Source of the DNA: Isoetes taiwanensis
Lineage: Eukaryota > Streptophyta > Lycopodiopsida > Isoetales > Isoetaceae
Length of the DNA stretch: 64,000 bases
NCBI GenBank assembly: GCA_021234155.1
Contig: JAJEKV010000012.1
Location: 2,423,436 to 2,487,435 of the forward strand
Direction of reading: 5' to 3'
In this document: positions 53,305-64,000 of the stretch, piece after piece
Layout of the letters: each line of letters begins with the position of its first letter
How positions within the stretch are numbered: the stretch's first letter is position 1
Made by a program: the position numbers and the translations under genes
The notes under the pieces: generated by a model
Told to the model about the DNA's origin: nothing
The model's database searches: none
What the model saw: the letters and a program-made list of their open reading frames with translations, nothing else

Positions 53305-54797
53305 TGTGACGGTCCCAGCTCCTATACGATGCCCCGATCGTATACAAACTAGAGATCATGCCTCAAACCAGCATCTGCTCGCTGACATGAGGCCGTCCAC
53401 CTAACATCGGGCTCTTGCTGGTGGCCAAGAACCCGACGGGGAAGAATGGACGTGTCATCCATCCCGTCTCCCTCGGGATCGATCTAGCTGCGGAAGCGTA
53501 AACACACATGAGCACATGACATCAATCAACAATAACATACCCACCTCGAAGGGTGGTCCACCATATCACAGTAGCTGCAACAACACATCAGTACAACAAC
53601 ATAACATAGGGAAATCCTACCCAGGCTCAGACTCTTGGGGGAAAGACTGACGGGTTGGGTCTCCGGATAACAATGCAGATAGAATTCATGGCAATTGGAT
53701 TTGGCTGGCATAGAAACATGGTCGTTGGGTAGTCCACTCCATCCGCCCCTCCTGTGCATACTTTGCAGATAGGCTGAAAAGTATTGGAGCCTGACCGTAG
53801 CCTGCCGGGTTCATAGCCAAAGGGGCTACTACTGGGTTGCATCTCCCCAGCTCCCGATGAGGCAGGAGGAGATCACTCTCCTCCAGAAGGTTCATGCCAA
53901 TCACAGGCGAGCTAGAGAGCCACTGCTCGTATACGACTTGAACCCCTAGAAGATGACGCATCACCCAAGAGGTGTCGAGCCCATACCCTGCCCTCACGCA
54001 GTGCCAGGGTATTAGGCCTAGCCCACAATGTTCCCCGGCCGTCGTTACGCACTAGAGGGGTCAACTGTGACCAGACAAGCCCTTCCTTGTCAGCCGGGTT
54101 AGCTCCGCCACCCACAGCCAGGCGGGTCTCTATCCCCCTTCCCAATACACAAGAGTGGCGCATAGAATGTCAAAACATCATCACAACAGAACTGAAAATA
54201 ATAGAATACATCTATTCTAATCTACCTAATCATACATGGTTAGGTTCCTTTGTTAGTGTCTATCATTCTTAGGTCAGAGGGGTCGCCTATAGCTAAGAAT
54301 GAATGCTAAACCTCCTTTGAAAAGAGGCCCGATAACTTGATCTACCTATTGAATCAACCACCCACCCGCATCTTGGCCGGCTCCCACTCCTCTGAAAGCG
54401 TCCATGCTGCTGATCTCGGGTCTGCTGATCTTGGATCGAGCTGCAACCTGGGAGATCCGACTTCTCTCGCCTGCTCAGCGGAAATGCATCCTCTGCTGCT
54501 CCAATCCGAGACTCAGGGGCTGAGAACTGAAAGGGTTTCCCTTTTAGGGTTTATGCCCCTTTATCTCCACGCATTTAGGGCTGGTCCCTTTTTGGTCAAT
54601 GGGTCATTGCCACGTGGCAAAAAGGGATTATATTCACATGTTGCTTTAACATGTGCAATATAATGGTTCACAAGGTCGCACTTAGGGTACTACCTTTACT
54701 TGCCGCCGCGGTACATGTCGCCCGAAGTCGACATGTACTAGTGACGGTCGGCGATAATATACGATTCATACCATATGTTGCGCTTTGGAACGCCACA
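53305..54797 (-). mobile_element. Full-length 3' LTR of the gypsy-type element
   Basis: On the minus strand it runs TGTGGCGTTCC ... GGACCGTCACA (1493 bp), with inverted TGTGAC/GTCACA-type ends. It is flanked outside by the CCTCT target duplication (53300-53304) and inside by a polypurine tract (54798-54810). It matches LTR pieces 17430-18307 and 62337-63028 end to end. ORFs inside (for example 53526-54163) are LTR sequence, not genes. Confidence 0.88.
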
Positions 54798-54810
54798 TTC
54801 TCCCCACCTT
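54798..54810 (-). promoter_or_regulatory. Polypurine tract of the gypsy-type element
   Basis: Minus strand AAGGTGGGGAGAA directly upstream of TGTGGC. Confidence 0.8.
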
Positions 54811-57800
54811 GAATTGATGTCCGCCCCGCAAAGATCGAGTCTCTCCACCTTGGGATCTTCCTGTCCTGCAACCAACTTGATGCATACAATTTATTACTAT
54901 TATACTTACACAATTATTAGAATTACTCTAAGGTAATATTTTTAAAACATTACTAGGACATTGCATTATCCCAATAACTTATCAATTCATAACTCTATTA
55001 AAGCAAGGTACTTATTAGCCTTACTTAATATGACATTTAAGTTTATCAAGATTTAATAATTTCATATACAATTATCCTTCGAGGTACTCTTCATTCCTTG
55101 CAACACATTCCAACAAAACTTGTGTTGCAAGTCTTCGTAGCTCGACCTCCTTGCCCTCCGGAGCGCTCTATTGGCCCGCAGGTCGACACTACATTAATAC
55201 CATTTTAATTATTAACAAAATTATGGTTATAAGGTAACCACCCATCTAATTAACTAAATGGATGCATGACTAATCTCCCGGGCGAGGAAGAGGATGCTTC
55301 TTCCATCGCGGGCCGTGGAGACAATACCCTATAATGCCTAGGATGACACTCATGCCTACACCTTTAGTGGCCTTTGGCGTGAAGGATGGCGTCCTCCCTG
55401 TATTTGGGCGTGAGGGATCCTTCCCCTAGTAGGCATTGACTAGAGGTGCTTTCCTATCAATGCATTCCTGAATGACCTCTTATCTCTCGAGGTCGTCTAC
55501 TTCCGTGGGACGGAAGTAGACTTTTTAATCTACCTTCTACTCATCCAAGCGGAACCGCGGTCATGGCTACATTGACATTCCACCACGTCCTAGAGATCAC
55601 CGTAGTGGTCTCATCATCGGTAACAACGCATGCAACCCATACCTAGCATAGGCTGCATGCGTAGATTAACTTGAAACCTGCATGATTTCTGCTGGCTCTT
55701 TTAATGCATGCGATTAACATAATTACCCTAAGGTAATATTTATGAATTAACATTATCATAGTATCGGATACATTACTTCCGATAGTACAATTATATTTAC
55801 TCTAAGCTTTGCAATATTTAACGACTTTTAGATCGTGATTATTTTAAACAATAACCCTGATTTAGACTTATTGTTACATAGACAAGGTTTTAATTATCAT
55901 ACACAAGAATTAGATGTGCTTCTTATTCTCTTCCTTGGGTCCCCGTGACACCCTTGGAAGTATATCCCTAAGATGCACCTAAGTATATCTGAATTCTATT
56001 TTCTATTTATATTTATAAGGACCCGAGGTCAGATAGCTATCCTTGGAAGGAATTGCATCCTTGCGAAGGATTAATTAACATGCTACCTCATATTACCGTT
56101 GTTATTTAACTTATTTCCCTATGATACATATACGCATAAAGAATTTCTATGCAGCTTATTAGGGTCTATATTTAACTTATCAATAAGACACATTGAAGCT
56201 TATAATACATGCGACACCTTTACCTAAGGCTAGAACACATCCACCCATTGAGCCAAGGCCCGAGTAATTTGAGATGACTTGGTCGCTGCATTGTCCCATA
56301 GTTTTGTTCCACTTCATTGGTGTAGTTAGCTACCACGCCGGGCCTCGCATACTGAAGGCCTCCCGAGCACTAAGGTATCTATCTATCTTACGCTCGCTCG
56401 CTTCGCGCCATTGCCTGAGTGAACTCTATTCTACGGGCTCACAATTCGATACAAGTAATGCTCAATCATAAGATTGAGCCCTTCCACTTTCTTCTAAAAA
56501 GAAAATGGTCCTCAAGATTCCTTCAATGACGTTGTACACAACGCCATATCTATTCTCCCTTAAGAGGTTATACGCTTCTTACTTAGCGACATTTTTTTTT
56601 TAGCCTTAGCTAACATATATAACCATCTAAGATGGATGCATATATTATGTTATCACTTATTTCAATATAGTTATGGGTTACCTACTTAGTTAGAACGATT
56701 CTAAACCACAAGGTTTTGTCATGACGACAATTCCTTTTGTCTCAAAAGACTATTTGATTACTACAATTCTTATTTTAGATGTACCTTACATGTATTATTC
56801 TTTTATATTCTAGAGATTCCCCTTTCTTAGTTATTTAAACTCTTGGAATATTCCTACCAATCTAATTGATGCCATCGTAACAAGTTGGCCGGACTTGTTA
56901 GATTACTTTTTTCTTTCGGTTGATTATTCTTTTGAGGTGCTAGATTTATACATGGTCAACAATTATCCTAGTAATGATTCCTTCTTAGCGAGGAGATCAA
57001 TCTCACCAAGTGGTTTCAATACGCTGGATGACATTCTGCTAACAATCGTATAATTTTAGTCACTCCTATGCGCTTCCTTCCCAATCCTTGACGCTTAGCT
57101 CAATATTGGGGCAATCCTTTCAACGAGAATATCGGCAATGCCTTCTAATCCCAATATGGATGTTGTCGTCCGCAGACATTTAATTACTAGGCCCCCCCGG
57201 CCTTAGATCCCCGAGCTTGCTAGAAGCTCATCCACTCGCTCCCCGCTTGAAGTAGCAAGGCACGTTCTTCCGAAGTCGCCGATACTTCAGTCTCCTTGAC
57301 GGTGGCTCCCCTTTGATGTAGAGGTTGACTTTTGTTCGTTAGGAAGCCTCTCATTGCTGGTGGCTTGATGGTGTAGTTGATCACTTGAAATCTTCCATGC
57401 CGCCAAAAGCCCAAGGTGGCGCCTTGAAAAAGATCTTTCATCTTGAACTTTTGTCTTGGCATCTAAAGGACGACTCAGATCCGATATTGTTTCTTCGACT
57501 CCATCGACGCCTCATACGCCGAAGTCCTCTTGTTGCCTCAAGAGTGTTGCGGATGTTGATTGCTTCACCCCTGCAAATTGCCTGACATCTCTTCCTTTGA
57601 TTTGTTACGCTATGGGAGGGAAGGAATAACAAGGGAACTATATATGCAAAGCATATAGCTTACATAATTACAATTACTACTAGAGCTATTAAGTCCCTCT
57701 TGTGCCTCCTTCGAAGTTGCACACCTACTCCTTGGTAATGTCATCGGTGTTCCTCCCTGCAATGGTGTTGACGATCTATATCCTCCTATTTGTACGTCAC

Positions 57801-60800
57801 CTGCACCGGTAACTTGTTGATAAAGTTGGGCCCTCCGATGTTTGTCCGCTATGGCACAACACGCTTTGCATCACATTCTAACTAAAGGTGTGCTGGTCGT
57901 TGATGCTTCGACATTTCACCGCTTCTCGATCCCGTTCTCGAGCGGTAATTGTTCCCCTTCATGATACTTGAAGATATTTGAGGCGCTCTTGAGGTTGTGC
58001 GGCGCTTCCTTTGGCTATACTCCTCCGGGAGTTGTTCTCTTCGCAGCTTGTTCTTTGAATCGCCCATCCTTGAAGTTGCATGCAAGTCCGCTGCAAGTTA
58101 TCTCGCCCTCACACCTAATTGCTTCTCCATCGAAGCCCAATCTTCCTTGTTTGATCCCTCGGTCACATGGCTTGACATTGTCACGCTCCTCGCTATGCCG
58201 CCTTCTTGTCTTGAGGTACCTCCCGTGATTTTGATTGTGCCCATCGGGCTTTGATCCTCCGTTGATTCTAGGAGCTCGTGGAAGAAGTCGGTTGCTAGCA
58301 CTTCTCCAGCTTTCAGCCTCGACCTTTGTCCCTCTATGCATGTTGGTCTCTCTCGCTCAAGTAAAGCTTCATGGCTCTCCTCCCCGCTGGCTATATTGTT
58401 CGGGATGATGGATCCTTATATCTCAAGCAGCCTTTGACCCTTGAGTTGAAGAAGTACCGCCTTAGATATACTCTTGTCATTGAATAGCCCGGCTATTATC
58501 TTGAACTCTCTTTTGCCAAGATGCTTCAGCTTGCTATCCTTGTCGCTAAGGTGTCAATGCTTCTACCTTGGGCGCTTGACGCCACATGCTCGGAGATATG
58601 ATCGGGCTTGTTCTCTTCTAATTATCGTAGGAGTACCGACGGCCATCACCTAGTTGTTGAAGGCATATCTCCTCGCCGCAGTTGCCTTCGTAAGTGCATC
58701 TCCATCTAATACACGGTCATAGCGCATCACCCTATATTACCACAAGGTGGAATTATGGTTGTCGAGATGTTGCCTTCTTAGTTGGCTCGTTGATGTCGGG
58801 TCGCTCCTCCTTCTATTGTTGAGGCCACTGCGGTCATAAGTTCGCTGCAAGTGTTGCCGCGCCACAAGAGGTAGTGGTGCGCCCCGACGATGTCCCCGTG
58901 TGCAACCGATGATCTTGACATGACCGTGTTGTCGCTTATTCTCGACATTGGGTGGACGAGCTGGTCTTCTACTTGAGGGCACTTCCCAAAGCGTTTGGAG
59001 TTGAAGGTTTGCTTGGGCTCGGGTCGCTTTCTCCCTCGTGACTTGCTCTTCCATTTTGATCTTGGGCTATAGTTGTGCTTCCTTGCTTCCTCATTTGGTA
59101 GTCAAGTGAAGGAGCTTCCCGATCTAAGCGCTTAAACCAGTAAAACATGACTTTAAACTCATGTTTCTCCACTATATCCGTGGAGCATCCAAGATATACA
59201 ATAGACATATAATGCATTTACATTGGGATTTTAATTCATCCACTTTTTTCAAAACAAGTATGAAGATCTACTTAAATGTTTATACTCCTTTAGGGTTTCC
59301 TCCTCCTATCTTTTTGATCCTTCGGGGTTTTGTCGCATCTTCTTCGCTCGTTGACTCCCGGATTCCTTTGAGATGCCGCTACTATTGTTGAGCTTCATGT
59401 CTGATCCGAGCTCGCCACCCCAAGTTGCTAAGAGTGTTCGCCGATGTGATCCCTTGAAAAAAGATGCTCCTCCTTAATGTGTATGTCCGCCGAAGGAGGC
59501 GATGACCGCCAACGCCCCTATATGCAAAGGTGTCGCTGCAAGGTTGCCGATGTGCGGTGCCATTGATCGTTGATCACCCGCTGTTGAAGTCGGGCGCTCT
59601 TGAATGTCTTCAAGCTCGAGATCGTGGTCGGAGGCGTGCATTGTCATTCCTCCGTAGGTTGAATTTCCGAGTGCGCCCTCGCTGATTGGGCTTTGCTTCA
59701 TTCCCGAGGTGCCTCTCCCCGTGCTTGGAAGTGTGGTCATCTCCATTGCACCTACCCTAGCTCCTTCTGGTTGCCTTTGTGTGATTTGTACTGCTGGCTA
59801 GGTCGCCTCCTCCGGCCCTTTGGGTCCTATCCATTCGAAGTCTCAAGACTCCTTGGCCGACGTGAAAAAGTCGCCCTTCCTTTGGTTTCTAGGTGTTTCG
59901 GGTCCCGAATTTTTGTTCGAGGAATATTCTCCTCCTTGATCTTGCCCCTAATGCTGATATAGGCCTTCAAGTTGGAGATGTTCCTTCCCCGATAGCGCGC
60001 CTCCTTCCCTCATGGTCTCCTACTTTTTGGAACCGATGAAAGTTCTCCCCGGCCGGTGCAAGGGAGCCGGAAGCTCATCCCGGTCAGCCTTAGGTGCTTT
60101 GTGGTTGCCTAGCTTGGTTGTTCCTTTTGTTGTTGACGTTGCATTACATTCGCTTGAGCTGCTGGGCTGCAAGGTCGCGGGTTGTCTTCCTCCGTGCTTT
60201 ATACGCCCTCGTGGTCGCCATGACTTTCTCCTCGATGAAAGATTATGCCCTCTCGACCTTAGCTCGTGATGCCAACGTGGCATCGATGTTCAACGCCTTC
60301 CCCGCACTGTGATTTTAATCGCCTTGCATTCTTCCATTTGAAACTCATAAAAGGCCGAGTTGGTGAAGGCGCCGAGATCCTCTTTTCTCGATGTGACCTC
60401 GTGGACGGTAGCCGAGAGGTTGACATCTAGAAAATTTTTGATGCCGTTGGTTACCAAATATTCTTCCTATTTGATGAAGATTGATGATAGGCCGGTGGTG
60501 TCCTATTCTACTCGTTTGTCAGTTGAGGTGTTTGTCGTTGTGCTTCCCTCTCTTGGGTCTGCCTTTTCGGTCTCCTCTCCTTATCTGCCCCCAGACATCG
60601 GCTGGGACCTTGATGTCTTCAAGAAGTTGCGCCTCTAGCTCTTCTCGTGGCTCTAACCCCAGACTTGAAAAGCAACGCCAGATATTCTAGAGTCTAAGGG
60701 TCCACTTGAAGGGCTCTCCTACAACATTTTGGGCTCTATAAGCAAGCAAGATGGGTCGAGGAGCATTACTGGAGACATATCTATAATCTCCAAGTCTATG

Positions 60801-61385
60801 GACATTAGGACGTGTGGTATGGCATGAAATGAGGGTTGTTTTGCAAAACCTCCATGATGTTTGAGGCATACTCTAAGGTCCCAAAGTTGGTTTGGGGAGT
60901 CCAATCTCTACACATGGAGTGACTTGGGCAGCTCTAGACTCTAGCTCCTTTCTAGGTATCCTGGCAATAGGGAGTGTCAATGTGGCAGCTGTATAGGTCA
61001 AACTCTATTAGAAGGACACAAAATTAGGTCAAGGTTTAGGCCTTTGGCATGAGCAGAGGTGGTGTACCAACAGTTGGACTTGGGTTGCTATGCTGAGGTC
61101 TAGATGACTATAACAAAGGGGTGTTCTTGGGCACTTCTATCTAGGAGTAAGGCATCAGCTTTGAGCCGAGAGCAATACTTGTGAGGTACTAATGGGGTAT
61201 GCTTCTATTTACAAACAAACCACAGTTTGGAAAAACAATTCAAGGGTTTGAGCAATTTTGGTCATTTTGGGTTTGACATTTCTAGCCTAATTTGAGGTCA
61301 TAAATGGATTCTAGGCTGTCTAACGGTCCTATTGCAACAAATTTCAGGCAATTTGGAGCTCTGTAGCTCAAGTTATGGGGTTTGA
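54811..61385 (-). mobile_element. Internal region of the gypsy-type element, no pol recognised (LARD-like)
   Basis: Between PPT and PBS lie about 7.5 kb. 54811-57200 is AT-rich and noncoding. 57200-60640 is GC-richer with many 60-110 codon ORFs on both strands, none showing protease, RT, RNase H or integrase motifs. A few hydrophilic minus frames (about 59054-58737, 58341-58015) might be gag debris. 60640-61385 is noncoding. A complete pair of long LTRs without recognisable pol fits a large retrotransposon derivative mobilised in trans. Heavily frameshifted pol cannot be excluded by eye. Confidence 0.6.
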
Positions 61386-62090
61386 AAAATCGGACCCCTC
61401 TTAGTTAGCTTGGGACCTAAGTGGCCTCTGGCGCACCCTTGGAGGTGTTGGTCTTTTTATGTCCCATGGATGCCAAAAACAAGTTTAAAGATGTGAATTC
61501 ATACTTATTTTCTTCTGAACTGCAAGTTTGTTTGCTTATTTACTTCATTTGGAGCAGGTAAGTGGCTGATCAGTGGTCCAGCTGGCTGGACCCCTCTAAG
61601 CATGCGCGCGGAGGGTGTTAGGTCCAGACCTAACTATGCCCTGGCGCACCCTTAGAGGTGTTGGCCCTTTTTGCTTTAAACTTATCTAATTTAAACAACT
61701 TAACATGCATTTCCAACTAATTGAAGCATTCTAAGCGGGATTCTATCATTACTTTTACCATTTGAGTAAGTTTTGGTCAAATGCCGAGGTTACTTTTGGG
61801 GGACCCCTCTAAGCATGCGCGAGAAGGGTGTTAGGTCATGACCTAACTAGTGTCTCGCGCATCCTTGGAGGTGTTGCTCCCAAATGACTTTTACTTAATG
61901 TTTTTCTGTGTTTTAACACTCAAATCTAGCTAACTCGAGCTTTTTAAGCGGAATTTCATCTTTTATTTTCCAATTTGGGGCTCCTAAGGCCGAGTTCTAG
62001 GGTTTATATGGGGTGACCCCTCTAAGCATGCGCGAGAGACCAGTTAGGTCTGGACCTAACATGCTCCTGGCGCATCCTTGGAGGTGTCGG
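61386..62090 (-). repeat. Four ~210-bp leader repeats, each with a nested hairpin
   Basis: Hairpin cores start at 61391, 61588, 61801 and 62013. Units 2-4 contain CCCCTCTAAGCATGCGCG, then GTTAGGT-4nt-ACCTAAC, then GGCGCAYCCTTRGAGGTGT or close variants. The inner 7-bp arms are perfect and the outer arms pair as CCTCTAAG..GCGC with GCGC..CTTAGAGG. Unit 1 is degraded. They lie just downstream of the PBS in element orientation, the position of retroelement leader or packaging sequences. Confidence 0.7.
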
Positions 62091-62323
62091 CCAAAAGGTG
62101 TCTAAAATTTGCTAGACTTTCTTAGGTGACTTTTCTTCTATCTATTTCATCTTAAATATGTTCTCTACTAATTCTAGATAATTACTAACTCTATTCCTGG
62201 GAAGAAAATTTTCCCACCATTCGAGGTTTGTGCTTGGGCTTTTATCTCCAAGACTGAATGTCTAGATTAGTTAGTTCCTATAGGAATATTTGTCGCTGCT
62301 CGATCTTGGTCCGCCAAGATCAA

Positions 62324-62335
62324 GGCTCGATACCA
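62324..62335 (-). promoter_or_regulatory. Primer-binding site of the gypsy-type element
   Basis: Minus strand TGGTATCGAGCC follows the end of the LTR by about one base. It is the initiator-Met primer site TGGTATCAGAGCC with CAGAG read as CGAG. Confidence 0.75.
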
Positions 62336-62336
62336 T

Positions 62337-63028
62337 TAGACGGGCCTCAGCCCTATAATGATGCCCCGATCAGATACAAACCGGAGATCATCCTCAAACC
62401 AAAGATCTCGCCACGACATGAGGGCCGCCCACCTAACATCGGGCTCTTGCCGGTGGTTAAGAACCCGACGGGAAGAATGGACGGTCATTCATCCCGCCTC
62501 CCCTGATCGATCTAGTCGCTGAAGGGTTAAAACACACATGAGCACATGACATCAATCAACAATAACATACCCACCTCAAGGGTGGTCCACCATATCACAA
62601 GAGCTGCAACAACACATCAAGTAAGACAACAACATAACATAGGGAAATCCTACCTGTGCTCGACTTTTGGGGAAAGACTCGACGGGTTGGGTCTCCTGAT
62701 AACAATGCATAGAATTCATGGCAATTGGATTTGGTCGGGCATAGAAACATGGTCGTTGGGTAGTCCACTCCATCCGCCCCCCCTCGCATACTTACTTTGC
62801 AGATAGGCTGAAAAGTATTGGAGCCCCGACCGTAGCCTCGCCGGGTTCATAGCCAAAGGGGCTACTACCGGGTTGCATCTCCCCAGCCCCCCGATGAGGC
62901 AGAGGAGATCACTCTCCTCCGTAAGATTCATGCCAATCACAAGCGAAGCTAGAGAGCCACTGCCAGATAATGACTTGAACCCCTAGAAGATGACGATCAC
63001 CCAAGAGGTGTCGAGCCCATACCCCTGC
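62337..63028 (-). mobile_element. First LTR of the gypsy-type element, distal 692 bp
   Basis: Matches 53305-53996 base for base apart from CAG/CTG-centred edits. In LTR coordinates it starts with GCAGGGGTATGGGCTCGAC, exactly where 18307 stops. The other end meets the PBS. Together the two pieces rebuild one LTR of about 1.57 kb. Confidence 0.85.
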
Positions 63029-64000
63029 TGTGCACCATTATAGCTTTTATTAATTAATGGAACACTGCACTTTTGCATGAGTCGATGGATGATATGATTG
63101 CAAATTAGAGTTTTCCTTAGTATCCGCAATCACCTTGTTCAAAGATATTATGGAGCTCATCTATATGTAAATCATTTCCTTGAACCGAGATTTCCTTTGT
63201 CCCTTGTTCTGGCCATAGTTTGCAATACTTTTATTCCCCGAAAGAATTGTCAACATCAAAATTTACCTTTTGATGATAAACTAACTTTTCCTTGCTCTCT
63301 TTGTGTTGATAATTCAACCCCTGTCTTTTGAGTTGATTATTTCTGATTCTTCTTTTGCTTCGATTGACTCTGTTCCATTGAAGACTTTGACTGGGTTTAT
63401 GATCAGAAATAGTCAATGTTGATTTGACTGACTTATCGGCTATGTCCACTAGCATTATTTGCATCAACATCAGTGAGTGCTAACTCAATAGGCTTATCTC
63501 CCCGAATTAGGTTAGCATTGTTCTCTGATATCTCCTCCGAGAACATTCACTATACCGTAAGTGTCTTTTCAAACAACTTTGGCAATGAGGAGGTAACCCA
63601 GACCATCTCAAAGATAGATAGAAATTTTGGCTAAAGGCATCCGAGAAAGGAATAGATGTGGGAATATTTTTGGAGAGATCAAGCTTGATAAAAGCTCTTG
63701 GTGACCTAGAGGGGGAATATTCAGTGCAGATGTAATTGCCAATGGAATTAAAGAGCAATGAAGGGCAAGTTAAGCACAGAGCAAAGAAATTAGGAAGGAG
63801 AATAAGGAAAAAGGGAGAATTGGGCTTAAAAAGAGGATCAAAGACCTATCTATAAGAGAGAATTCTAGAATTTCTCCTCGAAGCCAAAATTGCAGAAATG
63901 TGAGTTGTATAATTTCTTCTTTAATTGCTTGAAAAATCCCCTAATTCCACTTGTGAATACAATTTAACAGTGATTTTAGAGTCGATCAGATCACTGTAAA
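63029..64000 (-). pseudogene. LINE ORF1, N-terminal part (DUF4283 and CCHC), running off the window
   Basis: The minus frame around 63758-63507 reads LFNSIGNYICTEYSP, then ARAF-like RAFIKLDLSKNIPTSI, LSLRWSGLPPHCQSC, LKR..YSEC. This is the RPSxARxxVExDLxKPLP...VxYExxPxxCxxCxxxGHxxxxC order of plant LINE ORF1 (DUF4283 end, zf-CCHC_4). Downstream, 63470-63231 is a K/Q/S-rich linker, continued at 18308 once the inversion is undone. The start of the protein lies past 64000. Several frameshifts are present. Confidence 0.72.

Noticed and set aside
53526-54163. Several 70-100 codon minus-strand ORFs
   Set aside because: They lie wholly in the gypsy-type LTR and recur in the other LTR piece (62576-62940) with indels, so they are not conserved genes.
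57220-60690. Plus-strand host gene in the GC-rich block
   Set aside because: ORFs are short, equal in number on both strands, without domains or consistent splice structure, and lie between LTR, PBS and PPT of one element.

Overview
The window looks like nuclear DNA of a land plant, probably a seed plant. It is repeat-rich, with small coding islands split by GT..AG introns. The recognisable host-gene pieces match plant families: an R2R3-MYB factor, a UBP14-type ubiquitin protease, a tonoplast dicarboxylate transporter and a two-RRM hnRNP-like protein. The mobile elements are plant types: L1-like LINEs with DUF4283-type ORF1 and a zf-RVT tail, Ty1/copia and Ty3/gypsy elements primed by initiator Met-tRNA, and small inverted-repeat elements. 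I found no intact host gene. Every host locus is partial or frame-broken. There is no bacterial-type operon, CRISPR array or defence system.

Layout: 1-1.7 kb, GC-rich RT debris and a scrap of a large gypsy-type element. 1.7-4.1 kb, a minus-strand LINE split by two nested inverted-repeat elements. 4.1-4.9 kb, a tandem array. 4.9-12.6 kb, AT-rich intergenic DNA holding a transporter exon and a UBP14-like fragment. 13.3-15.4 kb, a terminal-inverted-repeat element. 15.6-16.4 kb, two MYB exons. 16.6-17.1 kb, a MITE. 17.1-18.3 kb, a LINE fragment and the first part of a gypsy LTR. 18.3-27.5 kb, a plus-strand LINE carrying a 3.3-kb nested insertion. 27.5-33.4 kb, two direct copies of a 2.6-kb noncoding unit. 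34.2-35.2 kb, the RRM locus. 35.3-39.8 kb, two direct copies of a 1-kb unit. 42.3-44.7 kb, a foldback MITE, a gypsy integrase relic and an inverted satellite array. 45.0-49.7 kb, a complete copia element with a perfect target duplication. 50.8-51.8 kb, serial duplications. 52.7-63.0 kb, the rest of the gypsy-type element, which appears to lack pol, on the minus strand. 63.0-64.0 kb, the 5' part of a LINE ORF1 on the minus strand.

Two readings tie the window together. First, the gypsy-type element is one insertion cut in two. Its first LTR breaks at about 18307 (plus strand) and resumes at about 63028 (minus strand). Its CCTCT target duplications lie at 17425-17429 and 53300-53304, and both flanking LINEs are split at the same places. 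This implies an inversion of 18308-63028 (44.7 kb), real or an assembly misjoin. Second, pairs of recent repeats (copia LTRs, gypsy LTRs, both large duplications) differ mostly at CAG/CTG trinucleotides, as small garbled edits rather than C-to-T changes. That fits consensus errors at CHG-methylated sites, so some broken reading frames here may not be real.
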